Shown here in pieces: positions 20,938-33,256 of a stretch of DNA of 64,000 nt; the first letter of the stretch is position 1, and each line of letters begins with the position of its first letter. The stretch is from NCBI GenBank assembly GCA_034096865.1, contig JAWQFJ010016569.1, positions 1 through 64,000 of the forward strand, written 5' to 3'. The stretch comes from Theodoxus fluviatilis. Taxonomy: Eukaryota > Mollusca > Gastropoda > Cycloneritida > Neritidae. The notes beneath the pieces were generated by a model. That model was given only the letters and a program-made list of their open reading frames with translations. It searched no databases and was not told where the DNA came from. The translations under genes and the position numbers were made by a program.

Positions 20938-21754
20938 GTCTATGTACTCACCCGTGTCGTCCGTCCGGGCGTCCGGGCGTCCGGGCGTCCTAAACCTTTA
21001 ACGTTGAATTTTTCTCGGAGACTATTAAGTCTATCAATACCAAATGTGTCATGATGGTGTATGATGACAAGGCCTCAAAGAACATACATAGTGACTTGAC
21101 CTTGCTTCAAGGTCAAGGTCGCAGGGGCCATAATGTTGTATAAAAAACAGCCATTTTTCACAATTTCTCAATTTTCTCTGAAGTTTTTGAGATTGGATAC
21201 CTCATCTATATTTGGTATATAGGGCAAAGTAAGCTCTATCCTTTGATACCAGTTTGGCTGACCTTGCTTCAAGGTCAAGGTCACAGGAATTCTTCAAAGT
21301 TGGATTGTATACATATTTTGAAGTGACCTTGACCCTGAACTATGGAAGATAACTATTCCAAACTTCATAACATTGTAGTACACATGTTATACTTTGATCA
21401 AGAGACACATTTGGTCACATATCATGAAGGTCAAGGTCACTTTGACCCTTATGAAATGTGACCAAAATGGGGTAGTGAACCACTAAAAGTGACCATATCT
21501 CATGGTAGAAAGTGCCAATAAGCACCATTGTGCTTCCTATGTCTTGAATTAACAGCTTTGTGTTGCATGACCTTGGATGACCGGGTCAAGGTCACATGTA
21601 TTTTGGTAGGGAAAATGTGTAAAGCAGTTCTTAGTGTATGATGTCATTGCTAGGTTTAGTTGTTTGACCTTGACCTTGAAGGTCACATGAAGGTCAAGGT
21701 CATGTAAAGGTCAAGGTCAAGCATGGGAGTCGTATGGGCTTTGCCCTTCTTGTT
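20909..21754 (+). mobile_element. GACTC element copy 7 (complete)
   Basis: 5' end TTTTTGACTCACATGCGAAG, 3' end CTTTGCCCTTCTTGTT. It lies directly in the last exon of the protease gene and provides an in-frame stop. Confidence 0.9.
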
Positions 21755-21773
21755 CAAAATAGCACCGAAACGC

Positions 21774-21930
21774 GTACAATAAAAGGTTTGAGCAGCAGTC
21801 GAAAGGCGAAAGGGACGCTAGAAAGAGTTCTAACACCAAAATGCGTACAATCAAAGTTTGAGCGGCAGTCGAAACGCGTACAATCGAAAATTTGAGCAGC
21901 AGTCGAATGGCGAAAGGAACGCTAGAAAGG
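21774..21930. repeat. Imperfect tandem repeat (about 3 units)
   Basis: The motif CGCGTACAAT...GTTTGAGCAGCAGTCGAAAG...GAACGCTAGAAAGGGTTCT recurs with rearrangements. No coding meaning is seen. Confidence 0.65.
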
Positions 21931-22045
21931 GTTCTGTCAAAGAGTTCTGGGATCACAAGGCAGCCGTTGTGTTGCAGATGACCGAATAAATAAACACGAA
22001 CAGTGTGGAGCAGTTACACTGTGAAAAGTGCGGTGGTCACTGGCC

Positions 22046-22330
22046 CTAGGCCTGTGGAACCCGCAGTCTCTCTCCGCAGTCATCTCGTGATCTGGATGAG
22101 GCAAGGACACAGAAGGCATTGCCTCAGAGGATAGCCATCCCGATTCGTTGTTTGAGCCACATGGTCTCCCGTGGCTCGCCCGTCTCCCCCTTCAGTCTTC
22201 GTCCAATTTCCTCGATGGTCTTGAGTGTTGAAGGTCCGAAGACTCCGGTGGTCTCGAAGGCGAGGGGCTCAAAGCGGTGTCGTTCGGTCAGGATGAGGTA
22301 TTTTGAAATATGGCCAAGCATAGTCTGAGC
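22046..22330 (-). pseudogene. LINE reverse-transcriptase C-terminal fragment
   Basis: The minus strand encodes RFEPLAFETTGVFGPST, then IEEIGRRLKGETGEPRE, then WLKQRIGMAIL, a pattern typical of the extreme C-terminus of invertebrate LINE ORF2 proteins. A TGA at 22124-22126 replaces what looks like an Arg codon, and the same frame continues (GNAFCVLASS) to a TAG at 22046-22048. The RT core is absent. Confidence 0.7.
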
Positions 22331-22591
22331 GTAGATAAAAATTGGAAATATAATATTTCTTCCTAGGGGATGCAAGCAAAGACAACGATTCCAAAATGTC
22401 AACACTTGGTTAGATCATCTGCATGATATAAGACGCCCACCTTCCAAGTTGTGAGATAATTGAGCAAAAAACAACGGAGTTCTGGCCATTTGTAATACAA
22501 AACAGAGAAATTTGGTAACACAATTCTTCACAAATATTTTAATATTTCAAACAACCGTAATTTATTTAAATATTAACCGATTTTAAAATGG

Positions 22592-23448
22592 TTTTTGACT
22601 CACATGCGAAGCAAAAGTGAGTCTATGTACTCACCCGTTTCGTCCGTCCGGGCGTCCGGGCGTCCGGGCGTCCGTTTAAAACTTTAACGTTGGATTTTTC
22701 TCGGAGACTATTAAGTCTATCAACACCCAATTTGGCATGATGGTGTATGATGACAAGGCCTCAAAAAACATACATAGTGACTTGACCTTGCTTCAAGGTC
22801 AAGGTGGCAGGGGCCATAAATGTTGTATAAAAAACCGCCATTTTTCACATTTTCTCAATTTTCTCTGACGTTTTTGAGATTGGATACCTGACCTATATAT
22901 GGTATATAGGGAAAAGTAAGCCCTATCTTTTGATACCAGTTTGGTTGACCTTGCTTCAAGGTCAAGGTCACAGGAGCTCTTCAAAGTTGGATTGTATACA
23001 TATTTTGAAGTGACCTTGACCCTGAACTATGGAAGATAACTGTTTCAATCTTAATAATTATGTGGGCACATGCTATACTTTCATCATGAGGCACATTTGG
23101 TCACATATCATCAAGGTCAAGGTCACTTTGACCCTAATGAAATGTGACCAAAATGGGGTAGTGAACCACTAAAAGTGACTATATCTCATGGTAGAAAGTG
23201 CCAATAAGCACCATTGTGCTTCCTATGTCTTGAATGAACAGCTTTGTGTTGCATGACCTTGGATGACCTTGAAGTTGGGTCAAGGCCACATGTATTTTGG
23301 TAGGAAAAATGTGTAAAGCATTTCTTAGTGTATGATGTCACTGCTAGGTGTAGTTGTTTGACCTTGACCTTGAGGGTCACCTGAAGGTCACGGTCATGTA
23401 AAGGTCAAGGTCAAGCATGTGTGTTGTATGGGCTTTGTCCTTCTTGTT
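22592..23448 (+). mobile_element. GACTC element copy 8 (complete)
   Basis: It runs from GTTTTTGACTCACATGCGAA to the 3' end GGGCTTTGTCCTTCTTGTT, with one change in the 3' hairpin. Confidence 0.9.
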
Positions 23449-24544
23449 CTACATTGTTTCTACTTTTTAGTGCTTTTTAATGGTGTATTTGAATCCTCCA
23501 CCCCCGAAAAAAAATTTTCATTGTGACATACCTACATCATGTCATCCTTCCTCCGGAAGTGAATCCAAGAGAACGTAACTCTGCGAATAATCACTACTGA
23601 AAAAATTCCGCAGCCAGGCGCCAAGTAATAATGTAAATATGGAACGGATGAATTTACACTTTTATAATATAATTCGGGCAAAGTGTGCAGATGTCAGAAA
23701 CGTCGTTTTCTATTTTAAACATCCCTATCATAAGCGTAACTCCATTGCTGGGTTCAAGTTGTGGAAGTAGGACAACGTCGTACATACACACGGTCTGTGT
23801 AACTTACACAGAAATAACGACCTTTCTTTCTTCTTTCAATTGAATGTACGTTTATTATGAATTAAAACATTAGTATTTTTTTAAGCGCCACACCAAAATA
23901 TAGTGATACACATGAAGCCGCGCGAAAGTCAACAAGAGCGATTTAACTCCAATTTCAGAGCGCCTAACTTCCAGAGGAAGGATGACGGATGACATGATGA
24001 CGCCCTGCATTTAGTCACTTCCTTCCACAGCAGATCAGACATCGTTCACAGCAAAAATATAGATTAATACATGTCCCAACAAATTAAAAAAAGCGTTGAA
24101 AAGAAGAGTTAACCGAGGAAAGGTGGCTAGTCTAAAACTGGGAAATCTCTCGCGTCTCTTTGACCAACTACCTCGACAGACTGATGTAGAAATGTTTCTT
24201 GGGGATAGGATGCAAAAGTTTGGCCAAAGTTCATTGCTGCGTGTGTTAGGTGTTGCCGATCTTTCTCGATAGCGTGAGCGCACGGTGTAGTCTCGATCTA
24301 CAACAGATCGTGTACCTAGCAGGTTTCTCTGCTGCTGGGACCCGCCCCTGACAGCTGCTGGAGAATAGATGAGAATTAGGGCGGCAGCCTTTGTGGGCTA
24401 AGTATGGCCATTGATCACGAAAATAACTAGAGATGGTTAAAGTAAGGACAGGTTAAGCCACACTTTCCCTAGTTATTCACCTTTGAGGAATCACATAGGA
24501 AGACTCTGTGGTTTAGAATGTTAATTTTTACTCCCAACTCACAG
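23449..24544. other. No gene recognised; includes a candidate inverted-repeat element
   Basis: The inverted repeat at about 23535-24000 is listed separately. The rest, including a short minus-strand frame at 24035-24283, resembles nothing I know. Confidence 0.45.
23535..24000. mobile_element. Candidate MITE with imperfect inverted ends
   Basis: CATCATGTCATCCTTCCTCC at the left corresponds to the reverse complement of GGAAGGATGACGGATGACAT near the right, with a 6-bp CGTCAT gap, and the similarity continues for about 20 bp. No target duplication was identified. Confidence 0.4.
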
Positions 24545-24628
24545 GGGAGGCTACTGGAGAAGGTTCTGAAAGTCCAGCAGCCTCTTGTGGATATGGGGTG
24601 GATCCTACTGAATGTTCTACTCTTGAGG
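24545..24628 (+). CDS. Candidate exon 1 of spliced gene of unknown function
   Basis: Acceptor CTCACAG| and strong donor GAGG|GTGAGT. Read with two leading bases it is open for 27 codons (EATGEGSESPAASC...). It ends in phase 1, which fits the next candidate exon at 27739. A second frame is also open, so the reading relies on phase continuity. Confidence 0.4.
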
Positions 24629-24911
24629 GTGAGTATCTACATGCCTCTCATTTAGCTATAGACTATAAACCATGGACCATTTGATCCTTCATTTAAAAAC
24701 TCGATACGGCTGAGTCTAGCATTGGTACTGTCGTCAGTTGAAGTACATTTCAGAAATCTATACAAGGGTCAATAAAATGAGGGTCAAATGAATGTTCCCC
24801 GTTTTGATGGAAACGGTAGAATTAAGCCAATACCTGGCATATGCCAAGCTCTATGCAATGGGATATATACATGTACACAGAACTTCCTTGGAGGATACAA
24901 ACCTCCAATCA

Positions 24912-25156
24912 TTTTTGACTCACATGCAAAGCAAAAGTGAGTCTATGTACTCACCCGTTTCGTCCGTCCGGGCGCCCGGGCGTCCGTTTAAAACTTTAAC
25001 GTTGGATTTTTCTCGGAGACTATTAAGTCTATCAACACCCAATTTGGCATGATGGTGTAGGATGACAAGGCGTCAAAATACATACATAGCGACTTGACCT
25101 TGCTTCAAGGTCAAGGTCGCAGGGGCCATAAATGTTGTCTAAAAAACAGCCATTTT
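24912..25156 (+). mobile_element. GACTC element copy 9, segment a
   Basis: The 5' part of one element that is interrupted twice by younger members of its own family. It ends at CAGCCATTTT, where copy 10 is inserted. Confidence 0.9.
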
Positions 25157-25990
25157 TGACTCGCATGCGAAGCAAAAGTGAGTCTATGTACTCACCCGTT
25201 TTGTCCATCCAGGCGTTCGGGCGTCCGTTTAAAACTTTAACGTTGGATTTTTCTCGGAGACTATTAAGTCTATCAACACCCAATGTGGCATGATGGTGTA
25301 TGATGACAAGGCCTCAAAAAACATACATAGTGACTTGACCTTGCTTCAAGGTCGCAGGGGCCATAAATGTTGTCTAAAAAACAGCCATTTTTCACATTTT
25401 CCCAATTTTCTCCGAAGTTTTTGAGATTGGATTCCTGACCTATATATGGTATATAGGGAAAAGTAAGCCCTATCTTTTGATACCAGTTTGATTGACCTTG
25501 CTTCAAGGTCAAGGTCACAGGAATTCTTCAAAGTTGAATTGTATACATATTTTGAAGTTACCTTGACCCTGAACTATGGAAGATAACTGTTTCAAACTTA
25601 ATAATTATGTGGGGAACATGTTATACTTTCATCCTGAGACACATTTGGTCACATCATCAAGGTCAAGGTCACTTTGACCCTTATGAAATGTGACCAAAAT
25701 GGGGTAGTGAACCACTAAAAGTGACCATATCTCATGGTAGAAAGTGCCAATAAGCACCATTGTGCTTCCTATGTCTTGAATGAACAGCTTTGTGTTGCAT
25801 GACCTTGGATGACCTTGACCTTGGGGCAAGGTCACATGTATTTTGGTAGGAAAAATGTGTAAAGCATTTCTTAGTGTATGTCACTGCTGGGTGCAGTTGT
25901 TTGGCCTTGACCTTGAAGGTCACCTGAAGGTCAAGGTAATGTAAAGGTCAAGGTCAAGCATGTGAGTCGTATGGGCTTTGCCCTTCTTGT
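25156..25990 (+). mobile_element. GACTC element copy 10 (nested in copy 9)
   Basis: Complete from TGACTCGCATGCGAAGC to CCCTTCTTGT. The host sequence CAGCCATTTT|TCACATTTT is recovered on both sides, with no duplicated target beyond at most one T. Confidence 0.9.
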
Positions 25991-25999
25991 TCACATTTT
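25991..25999 (+). mobile_element. GACTC element copy 9, segment b (9 bp)
   Basis: TCACATTTT is the short piece of copy 9 that lies between the two nested insertions. Confidence 0.7.
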
Positions 26000-26840
26000 T
26001 GACTCACATGCGAAGCAAAAGTGAGTCTATGTACTCACCCGTTTCGTCCGTCCGGGCGTCCGGGCGTCCAAAAACTTTAACGTTGGATTTTTCTCGGAGA
26101 CTATTAAGTCTATCAATACCAAATGTGGCATGATGGTGTATGATGACAATGCGTCAAAAAAAATACATAGTGACTTGTCCTTGCTTCAAGGTCAAGGTCG
26201 CAGGGGCCATAAATGTTGTCTATAAAACAGTCATTTTTCACATTTTCTCAATTTTCTCTGAAGTATTTGAGATTGGATACGTGACCTATATATGGTATAT
26301 AGGGCAAAGTAAGCCCTATCTTTTGATATCAGTTTGGTTGACCGTGCTTCAAGGTCAAGGTCACAGGAGCTCTTCAAAGTTGGATTGTATACATACTTTG
26401 AAGTGACCTTGACCCTGAACTATGGAAGATAACTGTTTCAAACTTAATAATTATTTGGGGCACATGTTATACCTTCATCATGAGACACATTTGGTCACAT
26501 ATCATCGAGGTTAAGGTCACTTTGACCCTTATGAAATGTGACCAAAATGGGGTAGTGAACCACTAAAAGTGACCATATCTCATGGTAGAAAGTGCCAATA
26601 AGCACCATTGTGCTTCCTATGTCTTGAATTAACAGCTTTGTGTTGCATGACCTTGGATGACCTTGACCCAAGGTCAAGGTCAAGTATCTTTTGGTAGGGA
26701 AAAAAGTAAATCATTTCTTAGTGTATGATGTCATTGGTAGGTTTAGTTGTTTGACCTTGACCTTGAAGGTCACCTGAAGGTCAAGGTCATATACAGGTCA
26801 ATGTCAAGCATGTGAGTCGTATGGGCTTTGCCCTTCTTGT
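26000..26840 (+). mobile_element. GACTC element copy 11 (nested in copy 9)
   Basis: Complete from TGACTCACATGCGAAGC to CCCTTCTTGT. The host resumes immediately with CTCAATTTTCTCTGAAG. Confidence 0.9.
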
Positions 26841-27423
26841 CTCAATTTTCTCTGAAGTTTTTGAGATTGGATACCTGACCTATATATGGTATATAGGGCA
26901 AAGTAAGCCCTATCTTTTGATACCAATTTGGTTTACCTTGCTTCAAGGAGCTCTTCAAAGTTGGATTGTATACATATTTTGAAGTGACCTTGACCCTGAA
27001 CTATGGAAGATAACTCTTCCAAACTTCATAACATTATAGTACACATGTTATACTTTCATCAAGAGACACATTTGGTCACATATCATCAAGGTCAAGGTCA
27101 CTTTGACCCTTATGAAATGTGACCAAAATGAGGTAGTGAACCACTACAAGTGACTATATCTCATGGTAGAAAGTGCCAATAAGCACCATTGTGCTTCCTA
27201 TGTCTTGAATGAACAGCTTTGTGTTGCATGACCTTGGATGACCTTGACCTTGGGTCAAGGTCACATGTATTTTGGTAGGGAAAATGTGTAAAGCATTTCT
27301 TTGTGTATGATGTCATTGCTAGGTGTAGTTGTTTGACCTTGACCTTGAGGGTCAACTTAAGGTCAAGGTCATGCAAAGGTCAAGGTCAAGTATGTGAGTC
27401 GTATGGGCTTTGCCCTTCTTGTT
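26841..27423 (+). mobile_element. GACTC element copy 9, segment c
   Basis: The right part of copy 9, from CTCAATTTTCTCTGAAG to CCCTTCTTGTT; the second internal CTTCAAGGTC block is partly deleted near 26945. Confidence 0.9.
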
Positions 27424-27449
27424 GTAGATTTTTTTCCATATGGGTGCTT

Positions 27450-27453
<4 letters not shown>

Positions 27454-27498
<45 letters not shown>

Positions 27499-27506
27499 GT
27501 GTGTGA
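27454..27506. repeat. (GT)n microsatellite
   Basis: About 26 GT units with one CGTG interruption. Confidence 0.95.
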
Positions 27507-27738
27507 AACTTGGAAGTTAAAATGCATGAATATACACCTTTCAGGCTCTCTGCGAAAATCTTGTCCCTTGAAAGCATCATTGTCAGCAAAGCATTAGTGA
27601 TGGCAAAAGGAAATGAAGGAAAGACAATGTGAAGTTGTAAGCTTTGCCGCTGACACGCTTTGTTGCACAAAAGACATGGAATGGCATCCAGGTCTGATGA
27701 TATATTCTGGCTAATTTCTATCTCTTTCTCCAATTCAG

Positions 27739-27863
27739 TTACAGAGGACACTTACAGAGCAGACTTCGAAGAATCCCAGGATTGGAGCATCTCCTTGATG
27801 ACCACGTTGCAAGGTAGACTGCATAGACGAGATGTTTTCCAAACCACATTACACATGTCGCAG
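27739..27863 (+). CDS. Candidate exon 2 of spliced gene of unknown function
   Basis: Acceptor with polypyrimidine tract (TCTCCAATTCAG|) and donor TCGCAG|GTGTGC. It is open for 41 codons after two leading bases (TEDTYRADFEESQDWSISLM...). The leading bases complete a codon with the phase-1 end of the exon at 24545-24628. It ends in phase 0, which fits the exon at 29199. The downstream intron starts with a GT/GC-rich simple repeat. Confidence 0.5.
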
Positions 27864-27865
27864 GT

Positions 27866-27903
27866 GTGCGTGCATGCGCGTGCGCGCGCGCGTGTGTGTG
27901 TGA
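27866..27903. repeat. (GTGC/GT)n simple repeat
   Basis: Alternating purine-pyrimidine tract with CG steps, adjacent to a candidate splice donor. Confidence 0.8.
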
Positions 27904-28092
27904 CATTCTAGGCCAGTAATATAGCTTGGCGTGTATTTCAAACCTCTGTCTCTCTGTTTCCCTCTCTCTCTGTCTGTCTCTCTCTTTCTCTCTGTCTCTC
28001 GCACAATCGCTCGCTCGTTCGTTTTTTCATTTGCTAATTGAGTCATTCACACATATATCTTTGCACATTACCGTCATGGTTTTGATGCGAAA

Positions 28093-28095
<3 letters not shown>

Positions 28096-28139
<44 letters not shown>

Positions 28140-28160
28140 CATGCGCGCGAGTGTGTGTGC
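28096..28160. repeat. (GT)n microsatellite
   Basis: About 20 GT units followed by degenerate GTGC. Confidence 0.95.
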
Positions 28161-28291
28161 AGTTTTATTTCAGAAAAAGTTTTTATCACTGTATATCTTT
28201 AAAAAAGGGCTTCTGTAACTAAAAAGTATTCATAATTATCTTTTCAGTGAAAAAGTATTAGTTTTGAGAGCTTTATGCAATTATTGCTGTT

Positions 28292-29158
28292 TTATTGACT
28301 CACATGCGAAGCAAAAGTGAGTCTATGTACTCACCCAAGTCGTCCGTCTGGGCGTCCGAGCGTCCGGGCGTCCGGGCGTCCGGGCGTCCGTGAAAAACTT
28401 TAATGTTGGATTTTTCTCGGAGACTATTAAGTCTATCAACACCCAATTTGGCATGATGGTGTATGATGACAAGACCTCAAAAAGCATACATAGTGACTTG
28501 ACCTTGCTTCAAGGTCAAGGTCGCAGGGGCCATAAATGTTGTCTAAAAAACAGCCATTTTTCACATTTTCCCAATTTTCTCTGAAGGTTTTGAGATTGGA
28601 TACCTGACCTACATATGGTGTATAGGGCAACGTAATCCGTATCTTTTGATACCAGTTTGATTGACCTTGCTTCAAGGTCAAGGTCACAGGAGCTCTTTAA
28701 AGTTGGATTGTATACATATTTTGAAGTGACCTTGACCCTGAACTATGGAAGATAACTATTCCAAACTTCATAACATTGTAGTACACATGTTATACTTTGA
28801 TCAAGAGACACATTTGGTCACATATAATGAAGGTCAAGGTCACTTTGACCCTTATGAAATGTGACCAAAATGGGGTAGTGAACCACTAAAAGTGACCATA
28901 TCTCATGGTAGAAAGTGCCAATAAGCACGATTGTGCTTCCTATGTCTTGAATTAACAGCTTTGTGTTGCATGACCTTGGATGACCTTGACCTTGAGTCAA
29001 GGTCACATTCATTTTGGTAGGAAAAATGTGTAAAGCATTTCTTTGTGTATGATGTCATTGCTAGGTTTAGTTGTTTGACCTTGAAGGACACCTTAAGATC
29101 AAGGTCATGTAAAGGTCAAGGTCAAGCATGTGAGTCGTATGGGCTTTGCCCTTCTTGT
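28292..29158 (+). mobile_element. GACTC element copy 13 (complete)
   Basis: It runs from TTATTGACTCACATGCGAAG to CCCTTCTTGT inside the intron between candidate exons 2 and 3, ending 40 bp before the next acceptor. Number 12 is not used: what first looks like a separate copy there is copy 9, segment c. Confidence 0.9.
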
Positions 29159-29198
29159 CATAAATGCATTAAAAGAAGGGTTATGTTTCGTATTTCAG

Positions 29199-29341
29199 GA
29201 GCAACACTTCATCAAGCTCCTAGATGAACAGTTCTACAGCTACTGTGGGAAACACATCTGGAGCATCCAAGCTGTGGGCAGGAACCCTTAAGGATCCCTG
29301 TTCCTTTGTTTGGACAAGAACTTTGCAGGAAAAATGAGGAG
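29199..29341 (+). CDS. Candidate exon 3 of spliced gene of unknown function, with in-frame stop
   Basis: Acceptor TCGTATTTCAG| and donor GAGGAG|GTAACT. The frame EQHFIKLLDEQFYSYCGKHI continues through WSIQAVGRNP to a TAA at 29289-29291. The same frame then stays protein-like (GSLFLCLDKNFAGKMR) and ends in phase 2, exactly what the next acceptor at 30362 needs. The stop is thus either a real C-terminus, with a chance downstream match, or a disabling mutation. Confidence 0.5.
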
Positions 29342-29656
29342 GTAACTACAATTGTTACTGTGCTCACTTTTGTTCACTTGTCTCTTCTCGCAGCGCATGA
29401 AACGTGGTGGGTTGCATGGATTCTCCGTGTGTCATGTCACGTTCCAACTTGCAGTCACTTTGGATAGGTCATTAATCCAATAGTTGAATAATGAAAAACC
29501 TAGGCTGGTAAAATTTTATTTGGGACTTAGTTGAGAATTGCACCTTAGTTTTCGTTTGAGTGAAACGCCTTCCAGGGGGGAGCAAATACTTACACCGTTA
29601 ATTATACTGGTAGCTGATACGTATGTTTTGTAATACAAACATTGCCGCTTAAATGG

Positions 29657-30132
<476 letters not shown>

Positions 30133-30361
30133 AGTCAAGCAGCAAGGTCAATGTGAATTTACTTTCCACAAACTTTGTGTAACCATGCAAGCAATATTCT
30201 GGTATTGGTGAAAACAGTTTCTTAGTTTCATGTTTTTGTGTGGTTTTTCCGTGTTTTGATACAGTGACCCACTTTCTCGGAGTAGCAAACGTTTCCTTGC
30301 ATGCACAGCTCATTGAGTGGAGCATAATTTCCACACTTCCATTGCTTTTTGTGTGTGTCAG

Positions 30362-30572
30362 GAAAGACCACAGATGTGTCAAAGTCCTGGACACCATAGT
30401 GCCTGTTTGGAAACTGAAGGTCTTCACAAGCCTCCACATGCATTCTGCGCAGCCAGGAAAACCACAGAAACCACAGCGGAGAAGGAGGATGGAGCTACAG
30501 GAAGCACAGAACTGGGAAGTTCACTCTCACTTGCTTTACATGTACTGCATGTGCCATGCTACTGTCTTGTGA
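30362..30572 (+). CDS. Candidate exon 4 (terminal) of spliced gene of unknown function
   Basis: Acceptor TTTTTGTGTGTGTCAG|. After one base that completes the preceding phase-2 codon, it reads KDHRCVKVLDTIVPVWKLKV, then a Lys/Arg/Pro-rich stretch, and stops at TGA 30570-30572. No domain is recognised. The four exons are joined only by splice-site and phase consistency, so a transcript is needed. Confidence 0.45.
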
Positions 30573-32207
30573 CTAAGTAGTCCAAGCTGGGTGATATTTT
30601 GTGTGTGTTTGTGTTGACCTCTGAACTTGTGTTTGGAATTAGAGTGGTCCATTCACATTGGACTGGGTACACGACTCGTTGGCTCAGAGGCAAAAAGATT
30701 ATGGTCCAATTCAAGAGAAGTGTATTCTGCCTTTGCTTATTGAATGATACCAGTCATAATCATATTCATTTAGAGACATTATGATCAGACTCTAATGGAA
30801 ATTGGTGAGTTCACTTGCGATGGTCATCGTCAATAGAGGAAAAGACCAAAACAGTATTGGGTTGCTGATCTTACAGGTGGGGTGGGGACATGAGAGAGGA
30901 TTGAAAGAGACCAGCTGTTGTATATATTTGCTCACATGGGCTTGCCACAAAGGGTTCACATAATAGTTTCATCGTGAAATGATCAAAGTTGTCATGATGA
31001 TAATTGAAATTATCATGTGCTTACTGCAGGCACGTTTGGGATACAGTAATCCTCCCTCTGATGTTAGAATTGAAATGTGATATTTCTGGAAAGCTATCTC
31101 TGCAATAATAGTTTGACGGTCCAGGAAAACCCGTCATAAGTCGCTAAAAGTAATTTTGAGGTACAGGCCACAATAGGTGATGAGGGAATATCTGGTCGAA
31201 AATGAATTCTTAATATTTCAAAGCCAAGTGATATGTCATCTGTGATTCCTCAAAGTAAAAATGCATACGTGCGTTAAACAATGATTTTCGGTTGTTTTCC
31301 TAAACACTCGTGTTTGCGTGCTGTAAAAGATTTCAATCAACCATAGATTGATGTTTTGACAGCGCATATGATTTTTACCTCATCACAACTCTATACTCCA
31401 AACAAAATGTGATATTGCTGTAAAGCACTTTTCAAGGGCCGCAACTCTAAATAATAGTGCATGAATATGTACAAAGTAGCTCTGGTGCGCAGACGATTGT
31501 CAAGACCCTTGTTGGATGGTAAATCTCGTTGGTCCAGGGGAATGTAATCCACAGATGGAAAGATCGGGCTCAAGGGTCTAAACAATTGATTTTATCGCCA
31601 AGACCTGGAAAAATGTTGGGAAAAGGTCATAGTGGTTGATAACTCCGACATAAACCAATTATCCTGAAAGTGTAATCTGGTGTGATCTCAAATTAACCAT
31701 ACTCAGGAATCAATTCAACACCCAAAATGGAACCGTGATGAAGAAAAATACTGAAAATATACATGTAAATAGGCCTTCCAAGGAGGCTGGACATACCAGT
31801 TGGATGAGTTGCAGACAAGAATAATATCCAGATTGAATCACACTTTCACACACACTTCCTACTCTTGGGTTTTCAGTATAGGTTCGATGTAAAGAGGGCA
31901 GTGCGGTTCTGAACACTTCATTATGTATTTCAGGTGTTCATCACCCCAGAACACAAACCACCAAGATACTAGGTATGGCGAGAGGAGAAGGAGTAACCGG
32001 TCCAACATCCGAGTCATTGGAGGCAGGAAGGGTCGACGATGGTCGGTCTGAGTTCGGGCAGTCTTGTAGAGGGAGAGGGTCAATCAATGGGATTCTCTTC
32101 CACTGAAGGAACTCACATCAGGCGAGGGCCTAAGCCCACCTGTGAAGCCGAAGGTGCAGCTCCAGCATTGTAGAAAGTTCTTGAACCTTGTTGCCACACT
32201 TGCTGAT
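30573..32207. other. No recognised feature
   Basis: 1.6 kb without known domains, terminal repeats or long frames; likely non-coding or 3' flank of the candidate gene. Confidence 0.5.
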
Positions 32208-32424
32208 CGTTTAGCGTCTGGGCATCATCTCCACTCGATCTCTTGAAGCTGGGGGTGATGCTCCAGCATTGTATCTCTTTCTTTAGCCTTCTGTCGTTTA
32301 GCGTCTGGGCATCATCTCCACTCGATCTCTTGAAGCTGGGGGTGATGCTCCAGCATTGTATCTCTTTCTTTAGCCTTCTGTCGTTTAGCGTCTGGGCATC
32401 ATCTCCACTCGATCTCTTGGGGCA
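32208..32424. repeat. 87-bp tandem repeat (2.5 copies)
   Basis: The unit starts CGTTTAGCGTCTGGGCATCA at 32208, 32295 and 32382 (partial). A length of 29 codons keeps a + frame open (32243-32434), but no function is suggested. Confidence 0.9.
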
Positions 32425-33090
32425 TAGGAACTAACTGTATTTCTCCAGTTCACCTTGTCCTATCAGAAATTCCTTGCATCAGACGACACGTCATAGTTCA
32501 CGGTGTCATCTGACAATCTAATGAACTTTTTGTCCTCTTGTCTGCATTCTTTGAAAAAAAGAGAAGGAAAAACTTATGGGCGGAGAAAATGACATTGATA
32601 ACATGCTATGAAGTGACTATCGTGCCACATGACCTCCTGCTACCAAGTTGGTAGAAAAAAAGAATGCTGTTTTGAGCCGGATTCCAAGGTTTTTGCACTA
32701 TTCTGGCATAACCTTTCTTCTTTAGGGCTGTGAAATGTGTCATAATTGGGTGGATTTGCTGGAGTGTCTATGTTTTCTGCTCCTGTAGTAGTCATGGCGA
32801 TGTTGAGTGAAAACAACATTGAAACGGGAACCTGTTTTCTCGTTCTGTGGATTTGTTTAGTTTTGCGACTATCAAATATCATAACTTTGGTTCTACGCAA
32901 TATGTTTCCATGAAATAAACTAAGGTAACATAAATTGACATACTAGAAAATAGAATAGAATAAAATATTATATAATATGATATGACATGCCATGTCTTGA
33001 ATAATAGAATATAATATTATATAATGTAATGCGATATGATATAATATATAAACCGCTGGTGCTGAACCTCCAGGTTTTGGCAATAAAACA
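32425..33090. other. No gene; AT-rich ATAATATG-type low complexity at 32945-33055
   Basis: Simple AT-rich repeats precede the tRNA-like cluster; otherwise featureless. Confidence 0.5.
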
Positions 33091-33200
33091 ACAACAACCA
33101 AAAAAATGATCGGGTTCGAACCCGCAACCTCTCGAGAAAAGAGGGGGGGGGGGGGGGGGGAGTAAGGTTTGAACCCGCAACCTCTCACGTGTACAACAGG
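33091..33200 (-). repeat. tRNA-like 3' halves (two B-box motifs) with poly-G tract
   Basis: On the minus strand GTTGCGGGTTCGAACCCGAT (about 33111-33130) and GTTGCGGGTTCAAACC (about 33168-33183) match the RNA polymerase III B box. The first is followed by a T-run. A poly-G run lies between them (33145-33162). These look like fragments of tRNA-derived repeats. Confidence 0.5.
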
Positions 33201-33256
33201 TGGGGTGGCTCTCTCTCTCTTGAATACCATACACACATTAACCAAAAAAAGCTTCT

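Noticed and set aside
26841..27423. A separate 5'-truncated GACTC copy
   Set aside because: Its start matches exactly the sequence missing after 25999, so it is the right part of the nested host copy that begins at 24912.
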